58,470 nucleotides of DNA from Nocardioidaceae bacterium (GCA_030655315.1 JAURVT010000031.1:1-58470); one strand, 5' to 3'. Positions 26,571 through 34,990 are shown, numbered from the stretch's first letter. The notes: generated from the sequence alone by a model not told the origin. Numbers and translations are program-made.

Positions 26571-26802
26571 GTCGGATTCCCAGGTAGGCACGGACGTCCG
26601 ACCGGACCACGGAGAACTTCCCGGGTATCGGTCCGGTCGTCCATGCCCAGTGGGACGGACGGGGCAGGTGGGACGGTCGACGGACGCCTCGTCCCACTCG
26701 TCCCGCCCGTCACGTCAGCACCACCTGGCCCGGGAGACCGACGGGAACCCGGGAAGTTCTCCGTGGTCGAGTCGGAGAACCGTGCCTACCTGGGGAACCG
26801 AC
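26571..26802. repeat. Long imperfect inverted repeat (MITE-like) after gltX
   Basis: Two arms of about 55 nt face each other across roughly 120 nt. Exact blocks: CAGGTAGGCACGG (26581-26593) against CCGTGCCTACCTG (26780-26792), and a 21-nt block at 26606-26626 (core CGGAGAACTTCCCGGG) against 26747-26767. Flanks GTCGGATTCC and GGGGAACCGAC extend the match. The spacer contains GTGGGAC and GTCCCAC, also self-complementary. No protein is encoded. It could be a miniature transposon remnant or a very large hairpin. Together with the two tRNA genes it fills the 650-nt stretch without protein genes between gltX and the alkA-like gene. Confidence 0.8.
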
Positions 26803-26824
26803 AGGCGGGGAGGGGACCCCCGAT

Positions 26825-26854
26825 TTGGGGGGCGCGGAGGGGCTCGGGTAGAGT
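26825..26854 (+). promoter_or_regulatory. Promoter of tRNA-Gln
   Basis: TTGGGG, 18 nt, TAGAGT at 26849-26854. The tRNA-Glu promoter downstream has nearly the same hexamers and spacing. Confidence 0.6.
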
Positions 26855-26907
26855 CAGCGATCGGTTCAGGGGCACCTGGACCGCACGTCCGGGCGAGTCC
26901 CGGACGA

Positions 26908-26979
26908 TGGGGTATGGGGTAATTGGCAGCCCGACTGGTTCTGGTCCAGTTAGTCTAGGTTCGAGTCCTAGTACCCCAG
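26908..26979 (+). tRNA. tRNA-Gln (CTG anticodon)
   Basis: 72 nt. Acceptor TGGGGTA pairs with TACCCCA (26972-26978), discriminator G. The anticodon stem ACTGG/CCAGT holds loop TTCTGGT, giving anticodon CTG. The T arm has TTCGAGT. No CCA is encoded, so it is added after transcription. Confidence 0.95.
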
Positions 26980-27013
26980 CGGACGAGCTCCGCTGGTTGT
27001 CATGCGGGTCGAT

Positions 27014-27043
27014 TTGGTCGGCCCGAGAGCAGTCGGATAGAGT
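27014..27043 (+). promoter_or_regulatory. Promoter of tRNA-Glu
   Basis: TTGGTC, 18 nt, TAGAGT at 27038-27043, placed like the tRNA-Gln promoter. Confidence 0.6.
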
Positions 27044-27072
27044 TCACAGGTCGTCAACGACGACCGTCCTCC

Positions 27073-27149
27073 TGGCCCCGTTGTGTAGCGGCCTAGCACG
27101 TCGCCCTCTCAAGGCGGTAGCGCGGGTTCGAATCCCGTCGGGGCTACCA
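27073..27149 (+). tRNA. tRNA-Glu (CTC anticodon)
   Basis: Acceptor GGCCCCG pairs with CGGGGCT (27139-27145, one G-T pair), discriminator A, and CCA is encoded at 27147-27149. The anticodon stem CGCC/GGCG holds loop CTCTCAA, giving anticodon CTC. The T loop is TTCGAAT. Confidence 0.94.
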
Positions 27150-27153
27150 GGAA

Positions 27154-27187
27154 CGAAGACCCCGGACCACACGGTCCGGGGTCTTCG
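27154..27187 (+). terminator. Terminator of tRNA-Glu
   Basis: Perfect 15-bp stem CGAAGACCCCGGACC / GGTCCGGGGTCTTCG with a 4-nt loop (ACAC), followed by CCGTTT. It begins 4 nt after the encoded CCA. Confidence 0.9.
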
Positions 27188-27216
27188 CCGTTTCCGTGGC
27201 ACGCGAGGATGGACCC

Positions 27217-28098
27217 ATGCCGACCGACGTCACGACCCGCGAGGTCCGGCTGCCCCTGCGGCCGCCGTTCGACGGTCCCGGTCTGCTGTCGTTCCTCGAC
27301 GACCACGCGATCCCCGGGCTCGAGCGGGTGGAGGGCTCCCGCTTCAGCCGGGTGCTGACCCTGGACCACGGCCTCGGCTCGGTGACGCTCGACCTCGGCG
27401 GCCGTGACGCCGTCGACGGCGTCCTGCTGCTGCAGGACCCACGGGACGAGGCGCTCGCCGTGGCGCGCTGCCGCTCGCTGCTCGACCTCGACACCGACCC
27501 GCAGGAGGTCGACGCGGTGCTGGCCGCCGACCCGGCGCTCGCGCCCTTCGTCGCGCAGGTGCCGGGACTCCGGCTGCCCGGGACCGTCGACGGCTTCGAG
27601 ACCGCCGCACGCACCGTCCTCGGCCAGCAGGTGTCGGTGTCGGGCGCTCGGACGGTCGGCGGGCGCATCGTCCGTGCGCTGGGCACCCCGCACGACGCCG
27701 ACGGCCTGACCCACGCGTTCCCCACGCCCGCCCAGCTGGCCCCGGTCGACCCCGAGGACCTGCCGCTGCCGCGTCAGCGCGGACGGGCGCTCGTGGCGCT
27801 GTCGAGGGCGGTCGACGACGGCTCGCTCGACCTCGACCCGGGCGCCGACCCCGTCGAGGTCCGTGCGGGGCTGGTCGCGCTGCCGGGGATCGGGCCCTGG
27901 ACCGCCGACTACGTCGCGATGCGCGCCCTCGGCGACCCCGACGTGCTGCTCGGCGGCGACCTCGTCCTCGACCGGGTGATGGCGCGGCTCGGCATCGAGC
28001 GGCCGCGGGCCGACGCCTGGCGGCCGTGGCGCTCCTACGCCGTGGTGCACCTGTGGCGCGAGGCCCGACGCATCCAGGCGACGGGGGAGAGGCTGTGA
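27217..28098 (+). CDS. AlkA-type DNA-3-methyladenine glycosylase
   Basis: 293 residues from the ATG at 27217. An N-terminal AlkA_N-like domain (residues 1-115) precedes the helix-hairpin-helix glycosylase domain with [19 protein letters not shown] and, shortly after, the catalytic aspartate in GGDLVLDR. It removes alkylated purines from DNA, leaving an abasic site. It shares four bases with the following ogt-like gene (GTGA), a two-gene alkylation repair operon. GAGGAT six bases before the ATG hints at a leaderless transcript. Confidence 0.9.
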   Translation: MPTDVTTREVRLPLRPPFDGPGLLSFLDDHAIPGLERVEGSRFSRVLTLDHGLGSVTLDLGGRDAVDGVLLLQDPRDEALAVARCRSLLDLDTDPQEVDAVLAADPALAPFVAQVPGLRLPGTVDGFETAARTVLGQQVSVSGARTVGGRIVRALGTPHDADGLTHAFPTPAQLAPVDPEDLPLPRQRGRALVALSRAVDDGSLDLDPGADPVEVRAGLVALPGIGPWTADYVAMRALGDPDVLLGGDLVLDRVMARLGIERPRADAWRPWRSYAVVHLWREARRIQATGERL

Positions 28099-28562
28099 CC
28101 CTCTCCCGCTGGATCGACAGCCCCATCGGCGGTCTGATGCTCCGCGGTGACGGCGAGCACCTCGTCGCCGTCGACTTCGACGCCGAACCCGGTGAGGACA
28201 CCGCGTCCGACGACGCCGTGCTGGTCGAGGCCGACCGTCAGCTGAGCACCTACTTCGCCGGCGGACTGACGCGGTTCGACCTCCCGCTCGCCGCCGGCGG
28301 CACCCCGTTCCAGCGGCGGGTCTGGGACCTCCTGGTCACCGTCCCCTTCGGCGCGACCACCAGCTACGGCGCGATCGCCGCCGAGCTCGGGCTGTCGCCG
28401 GGCGCCTCGCGTGCCGTCGGCTCGGCCAACGGCTCCAACCCGATCCCGGTGGTCGTGCCCTGCCACCGCGTCATCGGCTCCAGCGGCAGGCTCACCGGGT
28501 ACGCGGGCGGCCTCGCCCGCAAGCAGGCGCTGCTCGACCTGGAGAACCCGGCACTGTTCTGA
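28095..28562 (+). CDS. ogt: Methylated-DNA-protein-cysteine methyltransferase
   Basis: 155 residues from a GTG overlapping the glycosylase stop. Acceptor cysteine in PCHRVIG near residue 121; the DNA-binding segment [11 protein letters not shown] and asparagine hinge [12 protein letters not shown] are intact, and an N-terminal ribonuclease-like domain precedes. It directly reverses O6-alkylguanine by suicidal transfer to the cysteine. The gene symbol is by family; it could equally be called mgmt or adaB. Confidence 0.92.
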   Translation: MTLSRWIDSPIGGLMLRGDGEHLVAVDFDAEPGEDTASDDAVLVEADRQLSTYFAGGLTRFDLPLAAGGTPFQRRVWDLLVTVPFGATTSYGAIAAELGLSPGASRAVGSANGSNPIPVVVPCHRVIGSSGRLTGYAGGLARKQALLDLENPALF

Positions 28563-28568
28563 GGGGCG

Positions 28569-29288
28569 CTACTCGGCCTGGCGGCGCAGGCCCTGCGAGA
28601 GGCGCTCGGCGGCGGCGACCACCGCGGGGGCGTGCATGCGTCCGGGCTGGCGGCTGAGTCGCTCGAGGGGGCCGGACACCGACACGGCGGCGACGACCTT
28701 GCCCGAGGGGGAGCGGACGCACGCCGAGACCGACCCGATGCCCGGCTCGCGCTCGCCGACCGACTGGGCCCACCCGCGCCGACGGACTCCGGCCAGGGCC
28801 GCGGCCGAGAACGCGGCCTGCTGCAGCCCGCGGTTCATCCGCTCGGGGTCCTCCCACGCGAGCAGCACCTGGGCGGCGGACCCGGCGTTCATGGTCAGCT
28901 GGCTGCCGACGGGCACGGTGTCGCGCAGCCCGGTGGGACGCTCGGCCGCGGCGACGCAGACCCGCACGTCGCCCTGGCGGCGGAACAGCTGGGCCGACTC
29001 GCCGGTGATGTCGCGCAGGCGGGCCAGCACGGGGCCGGCGGCCGCGAGCAGGCGGTCCTCGCCGGCGGCTGCGGACAGCTCGCCGAGACGGGGGCCGAGG
29101 ACGAACCGGCCCTGCATGTCGCGGCCGACCAGGCGGTGGTGCTCCAGCGCGGTGGCGAGGCGGTGGGCGGTGGGCCGGGCGAGCCCCGTCCCGGCCACGA
29201 GTCCGGCGAGCGTCGCGGGCCCGGACTCGAGCGCGGTCAGGACGAGGGCGGCTTTGTCGAGGACGCCGACTCCGCTAGAGTTGTCCAT
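28569..29288 (-). CDS. ndgR: IclR-family regulator, NdgR-like
   Basis: 239 residues from the ATG at 29288. Winged helix [20 protein letters not shown] to [16 protein letters not shown], then the IclR ligand-binding domain with [31 protein letters not shown] and [23 protein letters not shown]. It is divergent from leuCD, exactly as NdgR of Streptomyces and its mycobacterial orthologue, which control leucine, isoleucine and related amino-acid genes. CAATAT six bases before the ATG overlaps a palindromic site, so it probably represses itself. Confidence 0.85.
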   Translation of the reverse strand: MDNSSGVGVLDKAALVLTALESGPATLAGLVAGTGLARPTAHRLATALEHHRLVGRDMQGRFVLGPRLGELSAAAGEDRLLAAAGPVLARLRDITGESAQLFRRQGDVRVCVAAAERPTGLRDTVPVGSQLTMNAGSAAQVLLAWEDPERMNRGLQQAAFSAAALAGVRRRGWAQSVGEREPGIGSVSACVRSPSGKVVAAVSVSGPLERLSRQPGRMHAPAVVAAAERLSQGLRRQAE

Positions 29289-29294
29289 GCCTTG

Positions 29295-29300
29295 ATATTG
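29295..29300 (-). promoter_or_regulatory. Leaderless-type -10 for the ndgR-like gene
   Basis: CAATAT on the minus strand, six bases before the ATG at 29288; its upstream half overlaps the palindrome at 29298-29323. Confidence 0.5.
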
Positions 29301-29323
29301 CCGTCTCGCATGGTGAAACGCAA
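29298..29323. promoter_or_regulatory. Candidate NdgR operator between ndgR and leuC
   Basis: TTGCCGTCTCG and GTGAAACGCAA form an interrupted inverted repeat (TTGC...GT-TC / GA-AC...GCAA). It lies in the 101-nt divergent gap. A second half-site CGTCTC/GAGACG pair spans 29302-29334. Confidence 0.55.
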
Positions 29324-29389
29324 GACCTGAGACGCAGGTCGGGGCAGGCCTGGCGCAACGCGGCGCGGGCGAGCGACCTGGGAGTGGAC

Positions 29390-30805
29390 ATGGGCAGGAC
29401 CCTGGCGGAGAAGGTGTGGGACGAGCACGTCGTCCGATCGGCCGACGGTGAGCCGGACCTCCTCTACATCGACCTCCACCTCGTGCACGAGGTGACGAGC
29501 CCGCAGGCCTTCGACGGGCTCCGGCTCGCCGGTCGCCCGGTGCGCCGGCCCGAGCTGACGCTCGCGACCGAGGACCACAACATCCCGACGACCGACCTCG
29601 ACAAGCCGATCGCCGACCTCGTCTCGCGCACGCAGGTCGAGACGCTGCGCCGCAACTGCGAGGAGTTCGGCGTCAACCTGTACCCGATGGGCGACCTCGA
29701 CCAGGGCATCGTCCACGTCGTCGGCCCCCAGCTGGGCCTGACGCAGCCGGGCATGACGGTCGTCTGCGGCGACTCGCACACCTCGACGCACGGCGCCTTC
29801 GGCTCGGTGGCGTTCGGCATCGGCACCAGCGAGGTCGAGCACGTGCTCGCCACGCAGACGCTGCAGCAGAAGCGCCCGAGGACGATGGCCGTCAACGTCG
29901 TCGGCGACCTGCCCGAGGGCAGCACCGCCAAGGACCTCGTCCTCGCGCTGATCACCCAGGAGACCACCGGTGGCGGTCAGGGCTACGTCGTGGAGTACCG
30001 CGGCGACGCCATCCGCGCGCTGTCGATGGAGGCCCGGATGACGATCTGCAACATGTCGATCGAGTGGGGCGCCAAGGCCGGTCTGATCGCCCCCGACCAG
30101 ACCACCTACGACTACCTCGAGGGTCGTCCGCACGCGCCCGAGGGCGCCGACTGGGACGCCGCGGTCGCGCACTGGGACTCGCTGGTCACCGACGACGACG
30201 CCGTGTTCGACCGCGAGATCGTCCTCGACGCCAGCACCCTGACCCCGTTCGTCACCTGGGGCACCAACCCCGGCCAGGGCGCGCCGCTGTCGGCGAACGT
30301 CCCCGACCCCGCCTCGTTCGAGGACGACAACGAGCGCGTCGCCGCCGAGCGGGCGCTGGAGTACATGGGCCTGACCGCCGGCACCCCGCTGCGCGACATC
30401 GCCGTCGACACCGTCTTCGTCGGCTCGTGCACCAACGGGCGGATCGAGGACCTGCGGGTCGCCGCCTCGCTGATCGAGGGACGCCACGTCGCCGAGTCCA
30501 CCCGGATGCTCGTCGTCCCCGGCTCGGTGCGCGTGCGCCTGCAGGCCGAGCAGGAGGGCCTCGACGTGATCTTCAAGGAGGCGGGCGCGGAGTGGCGTGG
30601 CGCCGGCTGCTCGATGTGCCTCGGCATGAACCCCGACCAGCTGACGCCCGGCGAGCGCAGCGCGTCGACGTCGAACCGCAACTTCGAGGGTCGTCAGGGC
30701 AAGGGCGGTCGCACGCACCTCGTCTCGCCCCAGGTGGCCGTCGCGACCGGTGTCCTCGGGCACCTCGCGTCCCCCGCCGACCTGCCCGCCACCGCGAACG
30801 CCTGA
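29390..30805 (+). CDS. leuC: 3-isopropylmalate dehydratase, large subunit
   Basis: 471 residues. The ATG at 29390 is preferred because GGGAG lies 5 nt upstream; a GTG at 29384 would add two residues. [15 protein letters not shown] is the family N-terminus. The iron-sulfur cysteines appear in [13 protein letters not shown] and [13 protein letters not shown], and [13 protein letters not shown] and the [12 protein letters not shown] segments are intact. It isomerises 2-isopropylmalate to 3-isopropylmalate with LeuD, whose gene follows 10 nt downstream. Probably controlled by the divergent IclR regulator. Confidence 0.96.
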   Translation: MGRTLAEKVWDEHVVRSADGEPDLLYIDLHLVHEVTSPQAFDGLRLAGRPVRRPELTLATEDHNIPTTDLDKPIADLVSRTQVETLRRNCEEFGVNLYPMGDLDQGIVHVVGPQLGLTQPGMTVVCGDSHTSTHGAFGSVAFGIGTSEVEHVLATQTLQQKRPRTMAVNVVGDLPEGSTAKDLVLALITQETTGGGQGYVVEYRGDAIRALSMEARMTICNMSIEWGAKAGLIAPDQTTYDYLEGRPHAPEGADWDAAVAHWDSLVTDDDAVFDREIVLDASTLTPFVTWGTNPGQGAPLSANVPDPASFEDDNERVAAERALEYMGLTAGTPLRDIAVDTVFVGSCTNGRIEDLRVAASLIEGRHVAESTRMLVVPGSVRVRLQAEQEGLDVIFKEAGAEWRGAGCSMCLGMNPDQLTPGERSASTSNRNFEGRQGKGGRTHLVSPQVAVATGVLGHLASPADLPATANA

Positions 30806-30815
30806 GGAGCCGACC

Positions 30816-31418
30816 ATGGACAGCTTCACCCGCCACACCGGTGTCGGCATGCCGCTGCGTCGCAGCAACGTCGACACCGACCAGATCATCCCCGCGGTGT
30901 ACCTCAAGCGCGTGACGCGCACGGGGTTCGAGGACGGCCTGTTCGCCGCCTGGCGCACCGACCCGTCGTTCGTGCTGAACCAGCCCGCCTACGCCCAGGC
31001 ATCGGTGCTCGTCGCGGGTCCCGACTTCGGAACCGGCTCATCGCGCGAGCACGCCGTGTGGGCGCTGCAGAACTACGGCTTCAAGGTCGTCGTCGCGCCG
31101 CGCTTCGGCGACATCTTCCGCGGCAACTCCGCCAAGGCGGGGCTCCTCGCGGCCCAGGTCGACGACAAGACCGTCAGCGCCCTGTGGGACCTGATGGACG
31201 CCGAGCCGGGCACCGAGATCAGCATCGACCTCGTCGAGCGCACGGTGAGCGCCGGCAGCGGCGTCGACCGGGTCGAGGACTCCTTCGACATCGACGACTA
31301 CACCCGCTGGCGCCTGCTCGAGGGCCTCGATGACATCGCCATCACGCTGTCGCACGGCGCCGACGTCGACGCGTTCGAGCGGACGCGGCCGTCGTACATG
31401 CCGATCACCACCGTCTGA
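30816..31418 (+). CDS. leuD: 3-isopropylmalate dehydratase, small subunit
   Basis: 200 residues from the ATG at 30816 with TGAGGAG upstream. Swivel-domain signatures: [36 protein letters not shown] and [14 protein letters not shown]. It completes the LeuCD enzyme of leucine synthesis. A strong terminator follows 17 nt after the stop. Confidence 0.96.
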   Translation: MDSFTRHTGVGMPLRRSNVDTDQIIPAVYLKRVTRTGFEDGLFAAWRTDPSFVLNQPAYAQASVLVAGPDFGTGSSREHAVWALQNYGFKVVVAPRFGDIFRGNSAKAGLLAAQVDDKTVSALWDLMDAEPGTEISIDLVERTVSAGSGVDRVEDSFDIDDYTRWRLLEGLDDIAITLSHGADVDAFERTRPSYMPITTV

Positions 31419-31434
31419 CGCCACTGCGCTACGA

Positions 31435-31469
31435 CGCCCAGGACCCCCGTCACCCGGGGGTCCTGGGCG
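31435..31469 (+). terminator. Terminator of leuCD
   Basis: Perfect 15-bp stem CGCCCAGGACCCCCG / CGGGGGTCCTGGGCG with a 5-nt loop (TCACC). Confidence 0.9.
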
Positions 31470-31553
31470 TTCGACGTCGTGCCGGGCCGGAGAGCGGTGA
31501 CGCACGTGGTCTCCCAGGGGTCAAGGACGGCGGGGCGAACACGCGGCAAATGA

Positions 31554-31582
31554 TTGCGTCGGGGGTGTGCTGTCCCTACGGT
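31554..31582 (+). promoter_or_regulatory. Promoter of the HU gene
   Basis: TTGCGT at 31554-31559, 17 nt, TACGGT at 31577-31582; leader about 40 nt ending in AAAGGGA 6 nt before the GTG start. Confidence 0.65.
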
Positions 31583-31628
31583 CGAGTGACGTCGGGCGTG
31601 CGCTCGGCCCAACGCGAAAGGGACCGCA

Positions 31629-32267
31629 GTGAACAAGACGCAGTTCATCGAGGCGCTCTCGGCTCACTTCGAGGGCAACAAGAAGGCCGCGGGCGAGGCA
31701 CTCGACGCCGTCATCGACACCATCACGCGCGAGGTCAGCAAGGGCGAGAAGGTCGCGCTCACCGGGTTTGCCTCGTTCGAGAAGATCGTGCGCGACGCCC
31801 GCAACGGTCGCAACCCCGCCACGGGCGAGAAGATCCGGATCAAGAAGAAGTCGGTCCCCAAGGTCACGGTCGGAGCGGACTTCAGGAACGTCGTGTCCGG
31901 CGCCAAGAAGCTGCCGCGCAAGACCGTGGCCACCGCGACGGCCGCCGCCAGGAAGGCGACCACCCCGGCGAGCAAGACCGCCGCGCCCGCCGCCAGGAAG
32001 ACGACGGCGGCGGCGACGACGAAGAAGGCGGCCCCCGCCAAGAAGACGACGTCGCCCGCGAAGAAGACCACGGCAGCCAAGACCACCACCAAGAAGGCAC
32101 CCGCGAAGAAGGCCCCGGCCACCCGGGCCGCGGCCTCCAAGACGGCGGCCACCAAGGCCCCCGCCAAGAAGACGACCGCGAAGAAGACGACCGCGAAGAA
32201 GACGACGGCAGCCAAGACCCCCGCCAAGAAGACCACCGCGAAGAAGGCTCCCGCCAAGAAGGCCTGA
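31629..32267 (+). CDS. hup: HU-family nucleoid protein with Lys/Ala/Thr-rich tail
   Basis: 212 residues from a GTG. Residues 1-90 are a standard HU fold (MNKTQFIEALSAHF, GFASFEKIVRDARNGRNPATGE, KKKSVPKVTVGADF). Residues 95-212 form a highly basic low-complexity tail of PAKKT/TAKKT/AAKT repeats, as in mycobacterial HupB and Streptomyces HupS, resembling eukaryotic histone H1 tails. It compacts DNA and responds to stress; tail lysines are acetylated in mycobacteria. It has its own promoter and terminator downstream of leuD, a conserved actinobacterial position. Confidence 0.94.
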   Translation: MNKTQFIEALSAHFEGNKKAAGEALDAVIDTITREVSKGEKVALTGFASFEKIVRDARNGRNPATGEKIRIKKKSVPKVTVGADFRNVVSGAKKLPRKTVATATAAARKATTPASKTAAPAARKTTAAATTKKAAPAKKTTSPAKKTTAAKTTTKKAPAKKAPATRAAASKTAATKAPAKKTTAKKTTAKKTTAAKTPAKKTTAKKAPAKKA

Positions 32268-32275
32268 CCCGCACG

Positions 32276-32310
32276 CGACGACCCCGCACCGCTCCGGTGC
32301 GGGGTCGTCG
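32276..32310. terminator. Terminator of the HU gene
   Basis: Perfect 16-bp stem CGACGACCCCGCACCG / CGGTGCGGGGTCGTCG with a CTC loop. It sits 8 nt after the HU stop and 5 nt before the end of the converging small gene, so it may serve both. Confidence 0.88.
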
Positions 32311-32314
32311 TGCG

Positions 32315-32506
32315 TCAGTGGATGCTGACGCCGGTGATCGTCGTGGGCGTGTCGGCGTCGGCGGTGAGGTGGACGCGCTGACCGACCCGCAGGTGCCGCA
32401 CGTCGGAGCGGAGCGCGGAGCCGTCGAAGACCATCCGCACCCCGTCGTCGAGCAGCACCGTGCCGCCGCGTGTCCGGTCGTCGTAGGACGCCACCGTCGC
32501 CTGCAC
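32315..32506 (-). CDS. Small cold-shock-like (OB-fold) protein
   Basis: 63 residues from a GTG. The pattern ATVASYDDRTRGGTVLLDDG, then FDGSALRS and LRVGQRVHLTAD follows the cold-shock-domain layout (TVK-WF...G-GFI...DVFVHFSAI...L..GQRV), but the aromatic RNP motifs are largely replaced. It may be a divergent CSD protein. It follows cofC by 9 nt, yet TAGCCT on the minus strand (32513-32518), six bases before the GTG, offers an independent leaderless start. Role unknown. Confidence 0.6.
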   Translation of the reverse strand: MQATVASYDDRTRGGTVLLDDGVRMVFDGSALRSDVRHLRVGQRVHLTADADTPTTITGVSIH

Positions 32507-32512
32507 GGGGCC

Positions 32513-32518
32513 AGGCTA
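32513..32518 (-). promoter_or_regulatory. Leaderless-type -10 for the small cold-shock-like gene
   Basis: TAGCCT, six bases before the GTG at 32506; its TAG is also the stop codon of cofC. Confidence 0.45.
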
Positions 32519-33193
32519 GGACATCGACGCGAGCAGCGCGGCCGTGCGGCGCCCGGTGAGGTGCGGGCGCAGCAGCTCCAGGTGCGCGGGCTCGTCGACG
32601 TCGCGGCGCAGGCCGGGCCAGGCGCCGGCCAGGGCGACCGCGCCGAGGTGCACGTGACGTGCGGCCGACCCGGCGCCGTACGAGGGCCGCAGCCCGTCGC
32701 CGCGCCGCGCGGCCAGGACCGTCGTGCCCGTGCCGTCCGCGTCGACGACGAGCGCGCGCTCGTGCGCGGACGCGGCCATCAGCGCCTCGTCCAGCTCGCG
32801 CACGAGCAGCGCGGGCAGGTCGGCGGCGAGGACGGCCACGGGACCGTCGGGCGCGACGGCGCACCCGGCCAGCGCGGCGCGGTCGAGGTCGTCGCCGCCG
32901 GCGGGGTCGTGGACCACCTCGACGCCGGTGGGCAGGTCTGCCGGCAGCAGGTCGTCGTCGGTCACCACCACCACGCGCGACACCCGGTCGCAGCCCAGCG
33001 CCACGTCGACGGTGTCGAGGGCGAACGCGTGCGCGAGCCGGGAGCGGAACGACTCGAGCGCGGGGGACAACCGGGTCTTGGCGCGGTCGCGGTGCTTGAC
33101 CGGCACGACGACCGTCCAGCCGGTCCCGAGGTCGTCCACGTGCACCCGGTCGATGATGCCCGCAGCGGGTCCCGGTCGCTCGCGCGGGCCCAC
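32516..33193 (-). CDS. cofC: Phosphoenolpyruvate/2-phospholactate guanylyltransferase (CofC/FbiD)
   Basis: 225 residues if the GTG at 33193 (GGGG 7-10 nt upstream) is used; a GTG at 33145 would give 209. The nucleotidyltransferase start WTVVVPVKHRDRAKTRLSPAL matches CofC, with VVVVTDDD, VAVLAADLPALLVRELDEAL and the C-terminal HVHLGAVALAGAWPGLRRDVDEPAHL segment. It activates 2-phospholactate or PEP with GTP in coenzyme F420 synthesis. The neighbour HU and gpsA placement matches Rv2983 (fbiD) of M. tuberculosis. The other F420 genes are not in the window. Confidence 0.88.
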   Translation of the reverse strand: MGPRERPGPAAGIIDRVHVDDLGTGWTVVVPVKHRDRAKTRLSPALESFRSRLAHAFALDTVDVALGCDRVSRVVVVTDDDLLPADLPTGVEVVHDPAGGDDLDRAALAGCAVAPDGPVAVLAADLPALLVRELDEALMAASAHERALVVDADGTGTTVLAARRGDGLRPSYGAGSAARHVHLGAVALAGAWPGLRRDVDEPAHLELLRPHLTGRRTAALLASMS

Positions 33194-33250
33194 GCCGCAC
33201 CCCGGTGCGATGGCCTAGGGTGTGCCTGCCGACGCCCCAGGAGGACCCCA

Positions 33251-33979
33251 GTGCAACCCCGCCCGATGAGCCTCGCCCTGCGCGGCTTCATCACCGCGCT
33301 CCGTCCCTCGGTCAAGACGCTGACCAAGCAGGACTGGCGCGGCGCCGAGAACCTCCCCGACGGCGGCTTCGTGCTCGCGGCCAACCACGTCTCGCACCTG
33401 GACCCGCTGACCTTCGCTCACTTCTGCGTCGACCACCACCTGCCGCCCCGGTACCTCGCCAAGGCCTCGATCCTCGACCTCCCGGTGCTCGGACGGCTGA
33501 TCCAGACCACGCAGCAGATCCCCGTCTACCGGGGCACCGCCACGGCCGCCGAGGCGTTCTCGGCCGCGGTCGAGGCCGTCGAGGAGGGCGGCGCGGTGAT
33601 CATCTACCCCGAGGGCACGATCACCCGCGACCCCGACCTGTGGCCGATGGCCGGCAAGACCGGTGCGGCCCGGGTCGCGCTCACCACCGGGTGCCCGGTG
33701 GTGCCGGTGGCGCAGTGGGGCCCGCAGGAGGTGCTCGCGCCGTACGCCGCGATCCCGCACCTGCTGCCCCGCAAGACGATGCACGTCAACGTCGGGCCGC
33801 CGGTCGACCTGGACGACCTGCGCGACCGACCGCTCGACGCCGAGACGCTCGCCCTCGCCACCACCCGGATCATGGACACGATCGCGGCGTTGCTCGGCGA
33901 GATCCGTGGCGAGACCCCGCCGCCGGAGCGGCTCACCCTCCGACAGATCAAGCAGCGCGAGAAGGGTGGGAAGGCATGA
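33251..33979 (+). CDS. plsC: 1-acyl-sn-glycerol-3-phosphate acyltransferase
   Basis: 242 residues from the GTG at 33251, with AGGAGG 6 nt upstream, and a TAGGGT -10 at 33216-33221. Acyltransferase motifs: NHVSHLD near residues 48-54 (the NHX4D catalytic pair), YRGTATAAEAF, and IIYPEGTITRD. It acylates lysophosphatidate in phospholipid synthesis at the membrane. The last bases overlap gpsA (ATGA), linking two steps of glycerophospholipid synthesis. Confidence 0.9.
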   Translation: MQPRPMSLALRGFITALRPSVKTLTKQDWRGAENLPDGGFVLAANHVSHLDPLTFAHFCVDHHLPPRYLAKASILDLPVLGRLIQTTQQIPVYRGTATAAEAFSAAVEAVEEGGAVIIYPEGTITRDPDLWPMAGKTGAARVALTTGCPVVPVAQWGPQEVLAPYAAIPHLLPRKTMHVNVGPPVDLDDLRDRPLDAETLALATTRIMDTIAALLGEIRGETPPPERLTLRQIKQREKGGKA

Positions 33980-34980
33980 CGCGGACCGCCGTGCTGGGCG
34001 CGGGCTCGTGGGGCACCGCGTTCGCGCTCGTGCTCGCCGACGCCGGCAACGACGTGCACGTGTGGGGCCGCCGCCAGGAGGTGTGCGACGCGATCAACGA
34101 CCTGCGCGAGAACACCGACTACCTGCCCGGCATCACGCTGCCCGACGCGATCGAGGCCAGCCACGACCCCGTGCACGTGCTCGACGGCGCGGAGGTCGTC
34201 GTCCTGGCCGTGCCCTCCCAGCAGCTGCGCGCCAACCTCGAGCAGTGGGCCGAGCACATCCCCTCCGACGCGATCATCGTCAGCCTGATGAAGGGCATCG
34301 AGCTCGGCACGCACCTGCGGATGAGTGAGGTGATCGCCGAGCTCACGGGCGCCGGGCCCGAGCGGATCGCCGTCGTCACCGGGCCCAACCTCGCCAAGGA
34401 GATCGCCCTGCGCGAGCCCGCGGCGAGCGTGGTCGCGTGCGCCGACGAGGACGTCGCGCGTCGTCTGCAGAAGGTGTGCCACACCGCGTCGTTCCGCCCG
34501 TACACCAACACCGACGTGGTCGGCTGCGAGCTCGGCGGCACCACCAAGAACATCATCGGCCTGGCCGTCGGCGTCGCGAGCGGCATGGGCTTCGGCGACA
34601 ACGCCAAGGCCACCGTCATCACCCGGGGCCTCGCCGAGACCGCCCGTCTGGGCAACGCCATGGGCGCCGACCCCCTGACGCTCGCCGGGCTGGCCGGGCT
34701 CGGCGACCTCGTCGCCACCTGCAGCTCACCGCTCTCGCGCAACCGCACGTTCGGCGAGAAGCTGGGTCAGGGCATGACCGTCGAGGAGGTCACCGCGTCC
34801 ACGCGCCAGGTGGCCGAGGGCGTCAAGTCCTGCGAGTCCGTCGCCGAGCTCGCCGCCGCGCACGGCGTCGACATGCCGATCGTCGACGCCGTCGCCGCGC
34901 TCATCCGCGGTGAGGCCACCCCCCGCGACATGGTCACGTCCCTGGTCTCCCGCGAGGCCCGGCCCGAGGTCCGCGGCTGA
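33976..34980 (+). CDS. gpsA: NAD(P)-dependent glycerol-3-phosphate dehydrogenase
   Basis: 334 residues from the ATG at 33976, overlapping plsC. Rossmann motif VLGAGSWGTAFA, then PSQQLR, LMKGIEL, TGPNLAKEIA, ELGGTTKNIIGLAVGVASGM (catalytic lysine) and AGLAGLGDLVATCSS. It makes sn-glycerol-3-phosphate for lipids. The pairing with plsC is functional: GpsA supplies the backbone that acyltransferases modify. Confidence 0.95.
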   Translation: MTRTAVLGAGSWGTAFALVLADAGNDVHVWGRRQEVCDAINDLRENTDYLPGITLPDAIEASHDPVHVLDGAEVVVLAVPSQQLRANLEQWAEHIPSDAIIVSLMKGIELGTHLRMSEVIAELTGAGPERIAVVTGPNLAKEIALREPAASVVACADEDVARRLQKVCHTASFRPYTNTDVVGCELGGTTKNIIGLAVGVASGMGFGDNAKATVITRGLAETARLGNAMGADPLTLAGLAGLGDLVATCSSPLSRNRTFGEKLGQGMTVEEVTASTRQVAEGVKSCESVAELAAAHGVDMPIVDAVAALIRGEATPRDMVTSLVSREARPEVRG

Positions 34981-34990
34981 CCGACCCTCC

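Noticed and set aside
26470-26922. Open frames in the gltX-tRNA interval
   Set aside because: They run through inverted-repeat arms and the tRNA promoter and have no family features.
28095-28562. Calling this gene a bifunctional Ada regulator
   Set aside because: It lacks the N-terminal zinc-cysteine domain and the AraC-type helix-turn-helix; only the methyltransferase part is present.
31664-32257. Hydrophobic minus-strand frame opposite the HU tail (AVVFFAVVF repeats)
   Set aside because: It is the exact reverse complement of the AAG/ACC/GCC lysine-alanine tail repeats, not an independent membrane protein.
31900-32265. Possible CRISPR-like or tandem repeat array in the HU gene
   Set aside because: The repeats are the codons of the PAKKT-type tail, irregularly spaced, without spacers.
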